Origin: JBBSEX01 sp038239345
Lineage (GTDB): Bacteria; Acidobacteriota; Terriglobia; Bryobacterales; Bryobacteraceae
Length of the DNA stretch: 64,000 bases
Reading direction: 5' to 3'
Assembly: GCA_038239345.1 (NCBI GenBank)
Contig: JBBSEX010000003.1
Span: 186,001 to 250,000, forward strand
The translations under genes and the position numbers were made by a program. Below are positions 44,019-53,354 of this stretch, piece by piece. Under the pieces are notes generated by a model. That model saw nothing but the letters and a program-made list of their open reading frames with translations. It made no database searches and was not told the DNA's origin. How positions within the stretch are numbered: the first letter of the stretch is position 1; each line of letters opens with the position of its first letter.

Positions 44019-44090
44019 GATTAGGGCGAGGGTTCCGTTAGCGATTGTAACAGGAGACTACGCGGGCCTTCTTAGTTTGAGCGCGAAGAG

Positions 44091-45191
44091 CTAAACCAGG
44101 CCGGCGAGATGCACGACAAAGTAAAGCACCGATAAGCCGATAAGCATGGCCAGACCGGCGAAGATCATCAGCCAGGCTTGCGACTGGAAGGCCGTGGGAA
44201 GGCTGCGCATGAACCCTGGCAAATTAGGATCGATAGGGCGCGGCGGTTGCTGTTGCGGTTGCTGCTGCTGTTGCGGTTGCTGCGGTGGAACGACGCCCGT
44301 GGGCGGCATGGTGACACCGCGCTGCATGTTCGTATTACTGGTGCGCGGCTGGGAGGGGAGCGGAGCAGCGGGAGTCATCGGCGAATTCATGATTCGCTCC
44401 AGGTCCGCGCAGACAAGTCCAAAGCCATTGATGCGTTGCCCTGGCTGCTTGGCAGTACAAGCGTTAATCAAGTCGAAGACGGATTGCGGAACCTGAATGG
44501 CGCGCAGCGGCTCCAGGTTCAACGGCTCATAAAGAATATGATTGAAAATGCGCTCAACGGTGTCGCCGCTGATCGGCTTCACACCGCTAAGAAGTTCAAA
44601 CAGCATCACGCCAAATGCGTAGACATCCACCAGATTTGTAAGCTGCTGGCCAAGCACCTGTTCCGGCGCCATGTAATACGGCGTGCCCAGCGTGAACCCG
44701 GCGCGGGTTAAGGACAGGCCTTCCGATTTGGCGATACCGAAATCCATTAGCTTGACGCGGCCGGCGCCGTCGACGTGGATATTCTCGGGCTTGATGTCGC
44801 GATGGATAATCTTCCGGGTATGGATATATTCCAGAGCGCGGCCGATCTGCAAGGCTATGCCGAGCTTGTTCCGAAGGTCGCCCGTATGGTTGTTCTTGAT
44901 GGCATCGCGCAGGCTTTCTCCGCGCAGAAATTCCATGACGATAAAAGGACGGCCCTTTTCATCGCCGAAATCGAATACCCCGACGATATTATCGTTGGAG
45001 ATATTGCTGGCCATGCGGGCTTCCTGCAGAAACCGCGCTTTGGTCTCATTATCCGCCGCGCCCTGATCGGTAAGGATCTTCAGCGCCACGGTTCGCCCGA
45101 GCACCGTATCTTTCGCGCGGAAGACATGTGACATGCCTCCGCCGAGGAATTCCTGCAGTTCGTACTTGCCTACCCGAGAAGGTAATTCCAT
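44091..45191 (-). CDS. Tail-anchored Ser/Thr kinase of the secretion locus
   Basis: 366 residues. The kinase domain (10-265) has GGGMSHVF, Lys38 in VALKIL, HRDIKPENI (130-138) and DFG (150-152). A Gln/Pro-rich linker (about 290-325, with long CAA/CAG runs) precedes a membrane helix near the C-terminus (about 341-362) that leaves almost nothing outside. It is the sister of the kinase at 42387-44018, probably by tandem duplication, and lies 17 bases downstream of tssM. Likely role: threonine phosphorylation control of the type VI apparatus, with the FHA protein at 56245-57216 as a possible reader. Confidence 0.93.
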   Translation of the reverse strand: MELPSRVGKYELQEFLGGGMSHVFRAKDTVLGRTVALKILTDQGAADNETKARFLQEARMASNISNDNIVGVFDFGDEKGRPFIVMEFLRGESLRDAIKNNHTGDLRNKLGIALQIGRALEYIHTRKIIHRDIKPENIHVDGAGRVKLMDFGIAKSEGLSLTRAGFTLGTPYYMAPEQVLGQQLTNLVDVYAFGVMLFELLSGVKPISGDTVERIFNHILYEPLNLEPLRAIQVPQSVFDLINACTAKQPGQRINGFGLVCADLERIMNSPMTPAAPLPSQPRTSNTNMQRGVTMPPTGVVPPQQPQQQQQPQQQPPRPIDPNLPGFMRSLPTAFQSQAWLMIFAGLAMLIGLSVLYFVVHLAGLV

Positions 45192-45207
45192 CGTTTCTTC
45201 TATTCTC

Positions 45208-48200
45208 TCAATGAGCGACCGCCCCGCTGCACTTCAGTTGCGACAGGAAGTCTTTATTAAAGACTCCAGTATCCGCGTTGAACTGGTAAGTTAGCGGACG
45301 GCCTAGCACAACCATCGGCTGAGCCTTTTTGCCTTGACTGACATCCCAAACAAAATCATATCCCGCCCCGGACGGAGTTGCACGATTAGCATCGGCGAAG
45401 AAATGGAACACCGCCCACAAACCGTCGGGTTGGGTAACATCCAACGCCGATCCGCCAGCTATCTTCAGTGTAAGCTTGAAGCGCTGCGGCGCCGTACCGG
45501 GCCAGACGAACGACTTGGAAGCTCCGCCCGCGAGCGACGCTGTATCGGAGTTTACCAGAACGTCGAATTTCTCCACCTGATCGGACTTGGCCGGCCGCAG
45601 CGTATACGTAAGACTCGGATCGGTGCGGCTATCCCCATAGAGCGCTCGTGAGAATTTCGCCGCCTGGCTAAAGAATCGCACGAAGGCCGGATTCGGGGTG
45701 CCCGGCGGATTCGGCGCAGGCTGGCAATCGCCATTCTGGCAAACGATGTAGGCCTTGATTCCGCCTTCGTAGAGCGCCCACAGCTTGCCTTCCTTGGGGC
45801 GGAAGAAGTCGTTCAATTCGGCGATGGTCAGTTCCTGAGTCGCCTCGGCGCGGAACGGGAACTTCGAAGTAAGCTGGCTGAGCGCGGAACAGAATCCACC
45901 GGCCTTGCGATTGGCTTCCTCATTCGGTTTGCTCTTGATCATCGCTTCGGCGTTGGTGATTGGGGCGAGCAGTAAAAGCTCGGCGGTTTTTTGCAGATTG
46001 GCTTCCGGATCGATGGAGAAGCTGCTGGTTAACTGGCTGGTGGTCAGCTTCGCGGCATTGGCCTGCTGCTGCGTCGCATTGGCTAACGCGGTGTCCATGG
46101 TCGGCTGTTGGGACGCCTGGTCGATGCCCTGTTGCAGCGTTAAAAGCGCGCTATTGTAAGCCGAATTCTGGGCGACAACATATTGCTGAAGATCGGAGGG
46201 TGGAACCACGGCCTGCACCGAGCGGAAGGCCTCGGAGACGTGTGGTAAATCGACATTCGTGTTGCGCGAAACCCACCAGAAGAGGTTTAGCAGTACGGAC
46301 TGCCCGCCGCTGAGTTTGGTCAGCTTGGCGGCGGCGTCTTTGAGGTCGGAATACCTGGTGACAGAACTGGTCTTCAGTACTGTTCGCCACGTCTTGATGT
46401 AATCGCGGGAGTAAGCGTCGATCACGCCGGCTTGCATCGCGCCCTTGTCGATAGCCTGGCCGCGATCCGGCCCCAACACCCACTGCTCACCGCCGAAATC
46501 CTGCTTCTTGATGCGATCCATCAGGAAGCCATAGCCTTCCTTGGTAAACGCATAATCGACCGGTGAAGAACTGAGGACCACGTCGGCCGATCCGGGAAAT
46601 TTCTGATTGAAACTGGCGGGGTCGCCCTTCTTATCGGCTTGTGCTTTCAGCCCGCGATAAACACGCTCATAGCCTGAGAAGCGCGACAGATAATCGCGCG
46701 CATGGCCCACGGTAGCGGAGTCGCTATCGGAACTATAGGGGTTGCCGTTGTGCAGATCCTTACTATAGAAATCGAATTGCGCCTTGGCGAGATCGATTCG
46801 TTCTTTGCCGATATCGGCATCGCGCCCACCCGTCCAGCGTTCCCGCAGCAGATTCGCCAGGAACACTTGCAGCGGTTTGTCGGAGGAGCGGGAGAACTCG
46901 CTGGAAGTGAGCAAATAACCCTTTAGCGTATTGTAAGCGTAGCCGAAATCATCAGTGGGGGTGGGCTGTTGCGGCGTCTTTTGGAGGAAGCTTAACATCC
47001 CCGCCTGGGTATTAGTAAACAACAATTGCGCGAACTTGTTGTAGTAGATCTGTCTGACGTGCGGATATACTTCGCTGCCTGAATAAAGGCCCCAGTGCAA
47101 ATGCCAAGGCGCGCCATTCTGCTGATAATCCGTTAATTTTTCCAGTGAAGTGCGCAGGACATCGAGCCGCCGCAAGGAATCCACCGAAGCGATGTTTGCG
47201 CCGCTGGCCTCATTGGCCGAGATATTTTTCGCGGCGGTCAGCGCTTCTTCTTCCAGCGATCGGTTGCCAAAATAAGACGCGATCAGGAAGCCGCTATAGA
47301 GCAGGAACAGGAACGTCGCGATTCCCAGCAAAACCCGCTGCAGACCGCTCGTCTTCACACTGGATCCGCTGGCTCCCATGGCGGCGGTGTCCTGGAAAAT
47401 CACGTCGTTAAAGAGATGGCCAAGGAACATCCACTGCGGTACTTTACGGGCATTCGCCGATTGTTGTCCGGCGACACCTTGTTGCGCCAACTGTTGCTGC
47501 TGCACGCCGGCGCGAAACATACGAGTAGCTCCGCCGGCCTGCTCCAGAGTTTGTTTCGTGGAGCTGGCGGGCGCCGAGGGGGACGATACATCGGAAACGA
47601 CAACGGGCCTGACGCCAGAGAAATAGAATCCCCGCAGGAAGGGGCTGGAGCGCAACTGGCTGGGCCGGCAAACATCCACCAGCAACTGAACCAGACCTTG
47701 CCGCAGCTTCCGAAATTCGCGGGGGAATTCATAGGCGCCGGGCAATTTATCAGCTTCCGTTTCGCGCGGCAGGAACACGACGCGCTTGTCGCCAAGCGAA
47801 TAGACAAGATTATTGAAAGCGTTGGTGAGACGGGACGACTCTTCTTCGGCGTAGACACCGGTCTTATGCGGATCGCGCATGGGGAGCGTGACGCCAAAAA
47901 CCTGTCCCGCTTCTTCATTATTCAGGTTGCGAACATAGTCGGCGAAAAACGGGAGACGATCGGCCTTGGTGAAGAGAACGTAGACCGGAAAACTGATCCC
48001 CAATAATTGCGATATCTCACCCAGACGAGCTTGCAGATAGCGGGATACGCCAGCCAGCGCTTCGGAGGCCCCGGGGCGCAGAAACGATTCCAGGTCGAAG
48101 CAAAGCAGGACGGCCCGCGGCGACTGCGTTCCTTTGCCGACGACAGATTTCAGACTGCCCGGCTTGATGCGCTTGATCAGGCTTTGCCACTTCGAAGGAT

Positions 48201-48708
48201 CGCCCAGTAAAGCGCCGCCCGCTTCGATGAATACCGATCCGCGCGCGAACCAGGCATTGGCCGCCATCGTCTGGACCACGACGTTGTTATCGCCATAAAC
48301 CTGCCCCGCGAGGAGCTCCGCTTCCAATCCGGAATTTATGATGGTGCTGGTCTTGGCTGTACCTTGATCGCCCAGAATGAATACCAGCGGAAGATTCGCG
48401 ATGGTTGCTCCCTGGGCCACTTTGGATTGCGCCAGGCGGGCATCGGCGGAACGGATAATGCCCTCCACTTCCGGGCTCCCCCCTTCGGCCGGGGCAGCGG
48501 CGCCACCAGCGGCGGCAGCTTCTTTCTTGGCGCTACGCTTGTTCTGGAAATAGATGAACAGGGCGGATCCGGTAAGCCCCAGGGCGCCGAGCAAACCGAG
48601 AAATAAATAAAGCTGAGTCCCGCTTAGGCCAAGCCAATTGATGCCGGCCACCGAGGCAAGCGCGAAGTAAACGAGGAATGCCGCTCCAGCGGCGAGATAG
48701 ACTGGCAT
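45208..48708 (-). CDS. tssM: Type VI secretion membrane subunit TssM (IcmF)
   Basis: 1166 residues, the normal size of IcmF. Two N-terminal membrane helices (about 5-22 and 32-54), a cytosolic GTPase-like domain with Walker A GDQGTAKT (113-120) and an FTKAD loop (246-250), a third membrane helix (about 458-479), and a long periplasmic part to the C-terminus that in other systems contacts TssJ and the outer membrane. A GGAGG ribosome site precedes the ATG. The gene follows tssL, as in many T6SS loci. No tssJ is seen in the window. Confidence 0.95.
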   Translation of the reverse strand: MPVYLAAGAAFLVYFALASVAGINWLGLSGTQLYLFLGLLGALGLTGSALFIYFQNKRSAKKEAAAAGGAAAPAEGGSPEVEGIIRSADARLAQSKVAQGATIANLPLVFILGDQGTAKTSTIINSGLEAELLAGQVYGDNNVVVQTMAANAWFARGSVFIEAGGALLGDPSKWQSLIKRIKPGSLKSVVGKGTQSPRAVLLCFDLESFLRPGASEALAGVSRYLQARLGEISQLLGISFPVYVLFTKADRLPFFADYVRNLNNEEAGQVFGVTLPMRDPHKTGVYAEEESSRLTNAFNNLVYSLGDKRVVFLPRETEADKLPGAYEFPREFRKLRQGLVQLLVDVCRPSQLRSSPFLRGFYFSGVRPVVVSDVSSPSAPASSTKQTLEQAGGATRMFRAGVQQQQLAQQGVAGQQSANARKVPQWMFLGHLFNDVIFQDTAAMGASGSSVKTSGLQRVLLGIATFLFLLYSGFLIASYFGNRSLEEEALTAAKNISANEASGANIASVDSLRRLDVLRTSLEKLTDYQQNGAPWHLHWGLYSGSEVYPHVRQIYYNKFAQLLFTNTQAGMLSFLQKTPQQPTPTDDFGYAYNTLKGYLLTSSEFSRSSDKPLQVFLANLLRERWTGGRDADIGKERIDLAKAQFDFYSKDLHNGNPYSSDSDSATVGHARDYLSRFSGYERVYRGLKAQADKKGDPASFNQKFPGSADVVLSSSPVDYAFTKEGYGFLMDRIKKQDFGGEQWVLGPDRGQAIDKGAMQAGVIDAYSRDYIKTWRTVLKTSSVTRYSDLKDAAAKLTKLSGGQSVLLNLFWWVSRNTNVDLPHVSEAFRSVQAVVPPSDLQQYVVAQNSAYNSALLTLQQGIDQASQQPTMDTALANATQQQANAAKLTTSQLTSSFSIDPEANLQKTAELLLLAPITNAEAMIKSKPNEEANRKAGGFCSALSQLTSKFPFRAEATQELTIAELNDFFRPKEGKLWALYEGGIKAYIVCQNGDCQPAPNPPGTPNPAFVRFFSQAAKFSRALYGDSRTDPSLTYTLRPAKSDQVEKFDVLVNSDTASLAGGASKSFVWPGTAPQRFKLTLKIAGGSALDVTQPDGLWAVFHFFADANRATPSGAGYDFVWDVSQGKKAQPMVVLGRPLTYQFNADTGVFNKDFLSQLKCSGAVAH

Positions 48709-48724
48709 AGTTGCCTCCGAAACC

Positions 48725-49468
48725 TTACGTGCGCCCCTGAACCGCTATCGTTCGCAATGCTGTCACGCCGTTTCCAAGAAAGAGCCGGAAACAAATAAAT
48801 AGCGCCAAAGTGAGTACAAGAGATGCCACCGTTCCGATGAGCATCCACTTTACCACCGGATCTCCGCTCACCACCTTCACGGTTTCCTGGGGCAGGTACC
48901 ACTCGGGCGACAACTGGGAATTCATCTGCCGGATGCGGCCAAGTTTCTCGGCGGTCTGCTGCATGATGGCCCGCAGATCGCCGCGCCCACCGATGCTGTA
49001 GCGTCCGGCAAAGCCCAGCAAGAGGCAAAGATAATAGACTTCGATCAAGTCGGCCAGTTCCTGGGAATCCGTACGCCCGATCAGCTTTTGTAAATTCTGA
49101 AAGAAAATTTCTCCGGCGATATGGTGGCCATAGCGCTCCTCCTGCAGCGGTTGGCGAGGCCAATCGGCAAATACGGGAAGGCGCATGTTGAGGATGGATT
49201 CGTCTAGAAAGGCGATGACCGCGAAAACCGCGAGCTCAATATCTTCCGACGTATAACCGCGGCGGCGGGCTTCCTGGTCGGCCGTTTTCACGGCTTCCCA
49301 GATCTGGGCGCGGAACGAAGGAGCATCGCTGACGGCCTGGCGGTTGGATCGTAAACGTTCGCCGACTGTAAGCAACTCTTGAAAAACGAAAGCAAGGTTC
49401 TCCGGGCGGCGCTGCGCAAATTGGGCGGCGGCTCCGGCGCCCGGCGCGCCGAATGGTTGTGAACTCAT
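48725..49468 (-). CDS. tssL: Type VI secretion membrane subunit TssL (DotU)
   Basis: 247 residues. A cytosolic helical domain (about 20-185) with the family's ELAVFAVIAFLDESILN and YYLCLLLGFAGRYS is followed by a single C-terminal membrane helix (about 205-230). No peptidoglycan-binding OmpA extension is attached. The ATG has a perfect AAGGAGGT ribosome site. TssL joins TssM in the inner membrane complex and contacts TssK at the baseplate. tssK lies 51 bases upstream. Confidence 0.94.
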   Translation of the reverse strand: MSSQPFGAPGAGAAAQFAQRRPENLAFVFQELLTVGERLRSNRQAVSDAPSFRAQIWEAVKTADQEARRRGYTSEDIELAVFAVIAFLDESILNMRLPVFADWPRQPLQEERYGHHIAGEIFFQNLQKLIGRTDSQELADLIEVYYLCLLLGFAGRYSIGGRGDLRAIMQQTAEKLGRIRQMNSQLSPEWYLPQETVKVVSGDPVVKWMLIGTVASLVLTLALFICFRLFLGNGVTALRTIAVQGRT

Positions 49469-49519
49469 TCGCTTACCTCCTTGGAAAATTGCCCGCGAAT
49501 CTTAAGCGCGGGATAAACT

Positions 49520-50875
49520 TTATGACTCTAATACGACCATCAACTCTACTTCAGGGTCGGGCAGATCGCCCGGAACGTACAGGCCGATCTGACGGGACTG
49601 CACTAAATGGTCCCAACACGGTCCGGCTTTTCCGACACTGAAGTACTGGTAATCGACTTTGGCGGGAATCGTGGACGGTGGTACCGGCAAATGAGTTAGT
49701 GACATTCCGGGTAGAGCGCGTTTCACCAGCTGTGGTACGAACGACTTGGAGCAGAGCTTGACCAGCTGTGGCGTTTTCGAAATCAGTTCCACTTCGCCGA
49801 CCTTCGCGCGGATCGCGAAAATCCACCGAGAGCGATCAAGCACGCGCTGATCGGTAATCTCTCCCTCATAAAACAACTCGGCGCGCTTTACTAGCGGGAT
49901 GGTGATGAATTGCGTGGGAACGATAATTTCCAGATGGGTCCGGATATGAAGATCCAGGGCGCCGAAACAATCGTCGAGATGTTCGTGACTATAGATGGGT
50001 AGGCTTCGTGGATGCGAATCGTTGGCGAAGGTGCAGAGCGCACCACCCAGGCGGAGCATCTCAGTAAACAATTCCTCGGGATGGCCGCGCTTCGAAAGAA
50101 ACTGATGACGCAGGGGCGCGAGCGCCGAATTCACTGTGTGCAGCAGCCAGAAGTTGGCAATATCGCGCGTGGAAAATTCCGACCAGGAACGCTTATCGCC
50201 TTTCTTGCTACGCGAGAACATCGCGTTCTTTTCTTCCAGAATCTCCAGCAGCCGGCGAAGCATTTTCATCAGCCGGTCACTCACGCTGATGTCCAGGCAG
50301 GGCGGAACAAAATTCGGATCGAAGGCGAAGTGGCCAGACCCGTCGCGAATAATGCGGGCGATGGGAAGGCGGATAGCATCGCCCGAATCTTCCGTGTCCA
50401 GCAGGAGTTGAATATTCTTCCGGCCAAGATGCACGGGCTTCTCGTCGCGGCCCGTAGTTTCATCGTGAAGAAGACGGGGCTCGGCGTAGAACCGGGCGCG
50501 GCGGTTGCTATCGTCGTCCGATGTAATGCAATTCAAGCCCTCGGGCTTGCGCGGCGGTACGGCCAGAATGATGGTAAGTGTGTCGCGCGTCGGAGGGAAC
50601 AGATCGGCGACAGCCCGCGCCGGTGGCAGCGGGTCGCACTCCGGCATATGGAACGTCAGGCCATCGGGAAAAATACCCCGGGCGTGAACCAGTGAAACGG
50701 TCCCATTCCGCAGAGCTTCTTCGTCGAGCTGGCAACCCACCAAGCCCCACGGCTCGTACCAGAGCGTCGACGTAGCGAAGCGGATGGAGTCCTCGAAATA
50801 CCGGCTTTGTGCCTGGAAATGATGAGGGCCGAGGTACATCCCCTCCGACCAGACGACTCGCGAAAGATATTTCAT
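49520..50875 (-). CDS. tssK: Type VI secretion baseplate subunit TssK, first copy
   Basis: 451 residues, normal length. The characteristic start is VVWSEGMYLGPHHFQAQSRY (7-26), followed by the WYEPWGLVGCQLD segment; the end has YFSVGKAGPCWDHLVQSRQI and YVPGDLPDPEVELMVV. TssK links the baseplate to TssL. A second, clearly different TssK is encoded at 54843-56198. This copy is paired with tssL and tssM and so is the likelier canonical baseplate subunit. Confidence 0.95.
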   Translation of the reverse strand: MKYLSRVVWSEGMYLGPHHFQAQSRYFEDSIRFATSTLWYEPWGLVGCQLDEEALRNGTVSLVHARGIFPDGLTFHMPECDPLPPARAVADLFPPTRDTLTIILAVPPRKPEGLNCITSDDDSNRRARFYAEPRLLHDETTGRDEKPVHLGRKNIQLLLDTEDSGDAIRLPIARIIRDGSGHFAFDPNFVPPCLDISVSDRLMKMLRRLLEILEEKNAMFSRSKKGDKRSWSEFSTRDIANFWLLHTVNSALAPLRHQFLSKRGHPEELFTEMLRLGGALCTFANDSHPRSLPIYSHEHLDDCFGALDLHIRTHLEIIVPTQFITIPLVKRAELFYEGEITDQRVLDRSRWIFAIRAKVGEVELISKTPQLVKLCSKSFVPQLVKRALPGMSLTHLPVPPSTIPAKVDYQYFSVGKAGPCWDHLVQSRQIGLYVPGDLPDPEVELMVVLES

Positions 50876-51107
50876 AGCATCATTCCATGGGGGTCGGAAA
50901 ACAGCACAAAACTAGAGTCGAATCCTAGTTTCCGCCTGCAGCCTGTTCCGAACGCAAGATCTACTCTACCAGAAGGGCACACATTTGTGGATCTGTCGCT
51001 CAAGCAAATTTCGTATCACTTCCGCTACAATCGGGCGCCATCTATTCTTGATCACGAAAGGGAGCGGTGTCATGATAAGTTAGGTCAGCCATCTCTTCAA
51101 GGAAACC

Positions 51108-53348
51108 ATGAGCTTCTACCAGAAGTACGAGCTTCTCGACCTGCTTCGCGACGACGGGGTGAAGACCTTCGCCGCGCGCGACAGGGCGTCGGGCCGACCG
51201 GTGGAAGTGCATCTTCTGACAAACCATCAGAGTCCGGAAGGAGAGGCGCTGTACCGCAAGTTGATGCGCTTACCGGACGACGCGCGGGCACCGATTATCG
51301 AAAGCAGTATTCATGAAGGTACGCCTTATGTTGTGTCCGAGCCGTTGCAAAGTTTTGGCGGGTTTCGCGAATGGGTGGTGATCGCCGGCAGACATGCCGC
51401 GATGTCCGGCCACCCCGAGCCAGAGACTCCGAGTGAAAGCGATTGGTTATCGGGAGCGACTAAAGAGATGAAGGTGAGGGCAGGAGAGCCAGTGAATCCA
51501 CCTAAAGAGCCGACGCATTTGGATGATGACGACGAATTTTCGAAGATGTTCGGGTTGAGCGCACCGGCCGTGGAGCCGGCCACTCCGCCACCCGCGGCTG
51601 CGATTCCGCCCGCCACGCCCGCACCGGTTGCGGTCACCCCAGCTGCAGTCACGCCAGCAGCCGCGCAGGCTGGAACCACGGACGACGATGAAGAATTCCT
51701 GCGGATGTTTCAGCCCGCGCCGGCTGCGCCCGAACCCGCGCCGAAAGCTGCCGAGCCTGCCACTACCCCACCGCCGGCGGCCAGCGCGGCATCTGCGCCC
51801 GGTCAAAAGACGGAGCCTGGGGCTTTCACGTTAGCGTTCCATTTGCCGGAAGAGGAAGAGGCGGCGTTGGCGGCGTTGTTGGCTACCCCTCGGCCGGCAC
51901 CCGCGGCGAAGCCGTCTTCGGAATCCGTGGCCGCTACTCCTCAGACCCCGGCGCCAGCACCTCCCGCGCCGCCTCCTACACCACAACCGCCTCCCGCACC
52001 GGTTACGGTTGCGCCTCCACCTCCGCCCGCACCGGTTACGGTTGCGCCTCCTGCACCAACACCTCCTCCCGCGCCAGCAGTTTCCCAAGGACCGGGAGAG
52101 TTCACACGTTCGTTCCTGATTCCGTCGCAACCGGCATCGCCGCCACCTTCGGCGAAGCCCGCTCAGCAGGAGCCGGGGGAGTTTACGCGATCGTTCTTAA
52201 TTCCATCTCAGAAGGGCACGCCCTCACCCGTGCAGGCTGCGGCATCGCAAGAGCCCGGCGAGTTCACGCGCTCGTTTCTGATCCCTTCGCCAAAGGGTAC
52301 TCCGATAGCGCCGCCGGAACCCAAAGTAAGCGCTCCTCCGCCCCCAAAGCCCGCGCCACAACCGAGCGGAGGGGAATTCACACGCGAGTTTTTGATTCCT
52401 ACGCACCTTAAGGATCCGTCCAAGCAGGCGCCCCCGCAAGCGGCCACACCTTCGACTCCGCCGGCCCAACCCGCCGGTGAGTTTACGCGGATGTTCCAAG
52501 CTCCGGTGCCAACGGGCCCTCCGGCGCAACCCGCGGGAGCTCATCCAACGCAAGCCGGCCCTCCTCCGCAGCAGCAGCAAGGTGGAGAATTTACGCGAAT
52601 GTTTCAGGCTCCCGTGCAAGGAACGCCGCCGCCTGCCAACAAACCGCTGTTGCCGTTGCCGCATCAGCAGCAGCAGGGCGGTGAGTTCACGCGAATGTTT
52701 CAGACTCCCGGTCCAACGGGTAGACCGGCTGTGGTCCAACCGCCGCCTCCCGGGGCCGGGCAAGGTGGCGGTGAATTCACGCGGATGTTCCAGACTCCGG
52801 GCGCTGGGGGCCAGAACCCACCGATGCCGCCGCCGCATCAAGCGGGTCCGCCACAAGGGCAAGGTCCAAGCGAGTTTACGAATTATTTCGAAGCGCCCGT
52901 TCATAATGAATTGCCAAAGCAGATGGGCGGCGGCGGTGGGCAGGACATGTTTTCTTCGGCGCCACCGCCAGCGCCTAAGGCTTACAAAGGTGGCGAATTT
53001 ACGCAGATGTTTGGCACCAACGATGCCCGGAGGCAAGCTCCGCCTCCGCCTCCGCTAGCACCCACGCCGGGTCAAGGCGGAGGGATGAGTGCGACACAAG
53101 CCTTTTCAGTAGCCCAACCTGGCGGAGCGAAACCGGCTCCGATTCTGCCCAGCGGGCCCAGTGAATACACGCAAATGTTTCAGGCCCAGGCACCATCCGC
53201 AGGACCGACCTTAGGCCAGGCGAAGCCCGGATCGGCCGCCGCGGCGATTCCCGAAAAGAAGTCAATGCTTCCCATGATCTTGATTTTCGGCGGATTATTT
53301 GTCGTCATCGTAATAGTGATCTTGTTCTTCGCTTTACGCAAACACTGA
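51108..53348 (+). CDS. Tail-anchored protein with kinase N-lobe-like head and about 14 GEFTRxF motifs
   Basis: 746 residues. Residues 1-95 resemble the N-lobe of a Ser/Thr kinase (YELLDLLRDDGVKTFAARDR) but lack the Gly-rich loop and the catalytic lysine. Residues 140-700 are Pro/Ala/Gln-rich and carry about 14 copies of a short motif, [GS]-E-[FY]-T-x-x-F: degenerate at 142, 195 and 238, then GEFTRSFLIP (330, 357, 384), GEFTREFLIP (422), GEFTRMFQ (457, 493, 525, 555), SEFTNYF (588), GEFTQMF (629) and SEYTQMF (685). A membrane helix (719-743) ends it, so most of the chain is cytosolic. It lies on the opposite strand inside the T6SS locus with its own AAGGA ribosome site. The invariant threonine suggests a phosphorylated scaffold read by FHA domains. 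No named family is recognised. Confidence 0.85.
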   Translation: MSFYQKYELLDLLRDDGVKTFAARDRASGRPVEVHLLTNHQSPEGEALYRKLMRLPDDARAPIIESSIHEGTPYVVSEPLQSFGGFREWVVIAGRHAAMSGHPEPETPSESDWLSGATKEMKVRAGEPVNPPKEPTHLDDDDEFSKMFGLSAPAVEPATPPPAAAIPPATPAPVAVTPAAVTPAAAQAGTTDDDEEFLRMFQPAPAAPEPAPKAAEPATTPPPAASAASAPGQKTEPGAFTLAFHLPEEEEAALAALLATPRPAPAAKPSSESVAATPQTPAPAPPAPPPTPQPPPAPVTVAPPPPPAPVTVAPPAPTPPPAPAVSQGPGEFTRSFLIPSQPASPPPSAKPAQQEPGEFTRSFLIPSQKGTPSPVQAAASQEPGEFTRSFLIPSPKGTPIAPPEPKVSAPPPPKPAPQPSGGEFTREFLIPTHLKDPSKQAPPQAATPSTPPAQPAGEFTRMFQAPVPTGPPAQPAGAHPTQAGPPPQQQQGGEFTRMFQAPVQGTPPPANKPLLPLPHQQQQGGEFTRMFQTPGPTGRPAVVQPPPPGAGQGGGEFTRMFQTPGAGGQNPPMPPPHQAGPPQGQGPSEFTNYFEAPVHNELPKQMGGGGGQDMFSSAPPPAPKAYKGGEFTQMFGTNDARRQAPPPPPLAPTPGQGGGMSATQAFSVAQPGGAKPAPILPSGPSEYTQMFQAQAPSAGPTLGQAKPGSAAAAIPEKKSMLPMILIFGGLFVVIVIVILFFALRKH
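51993..52051 (+). repeat. Two 26-bp direct repeats in the proline-rich coding region
   Basis: The segment starting CCCGCACCGGTTACGG occurs at 51993-52018 and again at 52026-52051, a 33-base period encoding Pro-Ala-Pro-Val-Thr-Val-Ala-Pro-Pro twice. It indicates recent duplication within the low-complexity part. Confidence 0.8.
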
Positions 53349-53354
53349 GCCCGC

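Noticed and set aside
44230..44290. Microsatellite-type CAA/CAG-rich tract as a phase-variation site
   Set aside because: It encodes a Gln/Pro linker in frame; changes in unit number would keep the frame, so on/off switching is not expected.
52224..53036. 270-codon antisense frame opposite the GEFTRxF repeats
   Set aside because: Arg-rich low-complexity product that is the mirror of the Pro-rich repeat coding; no start signal.
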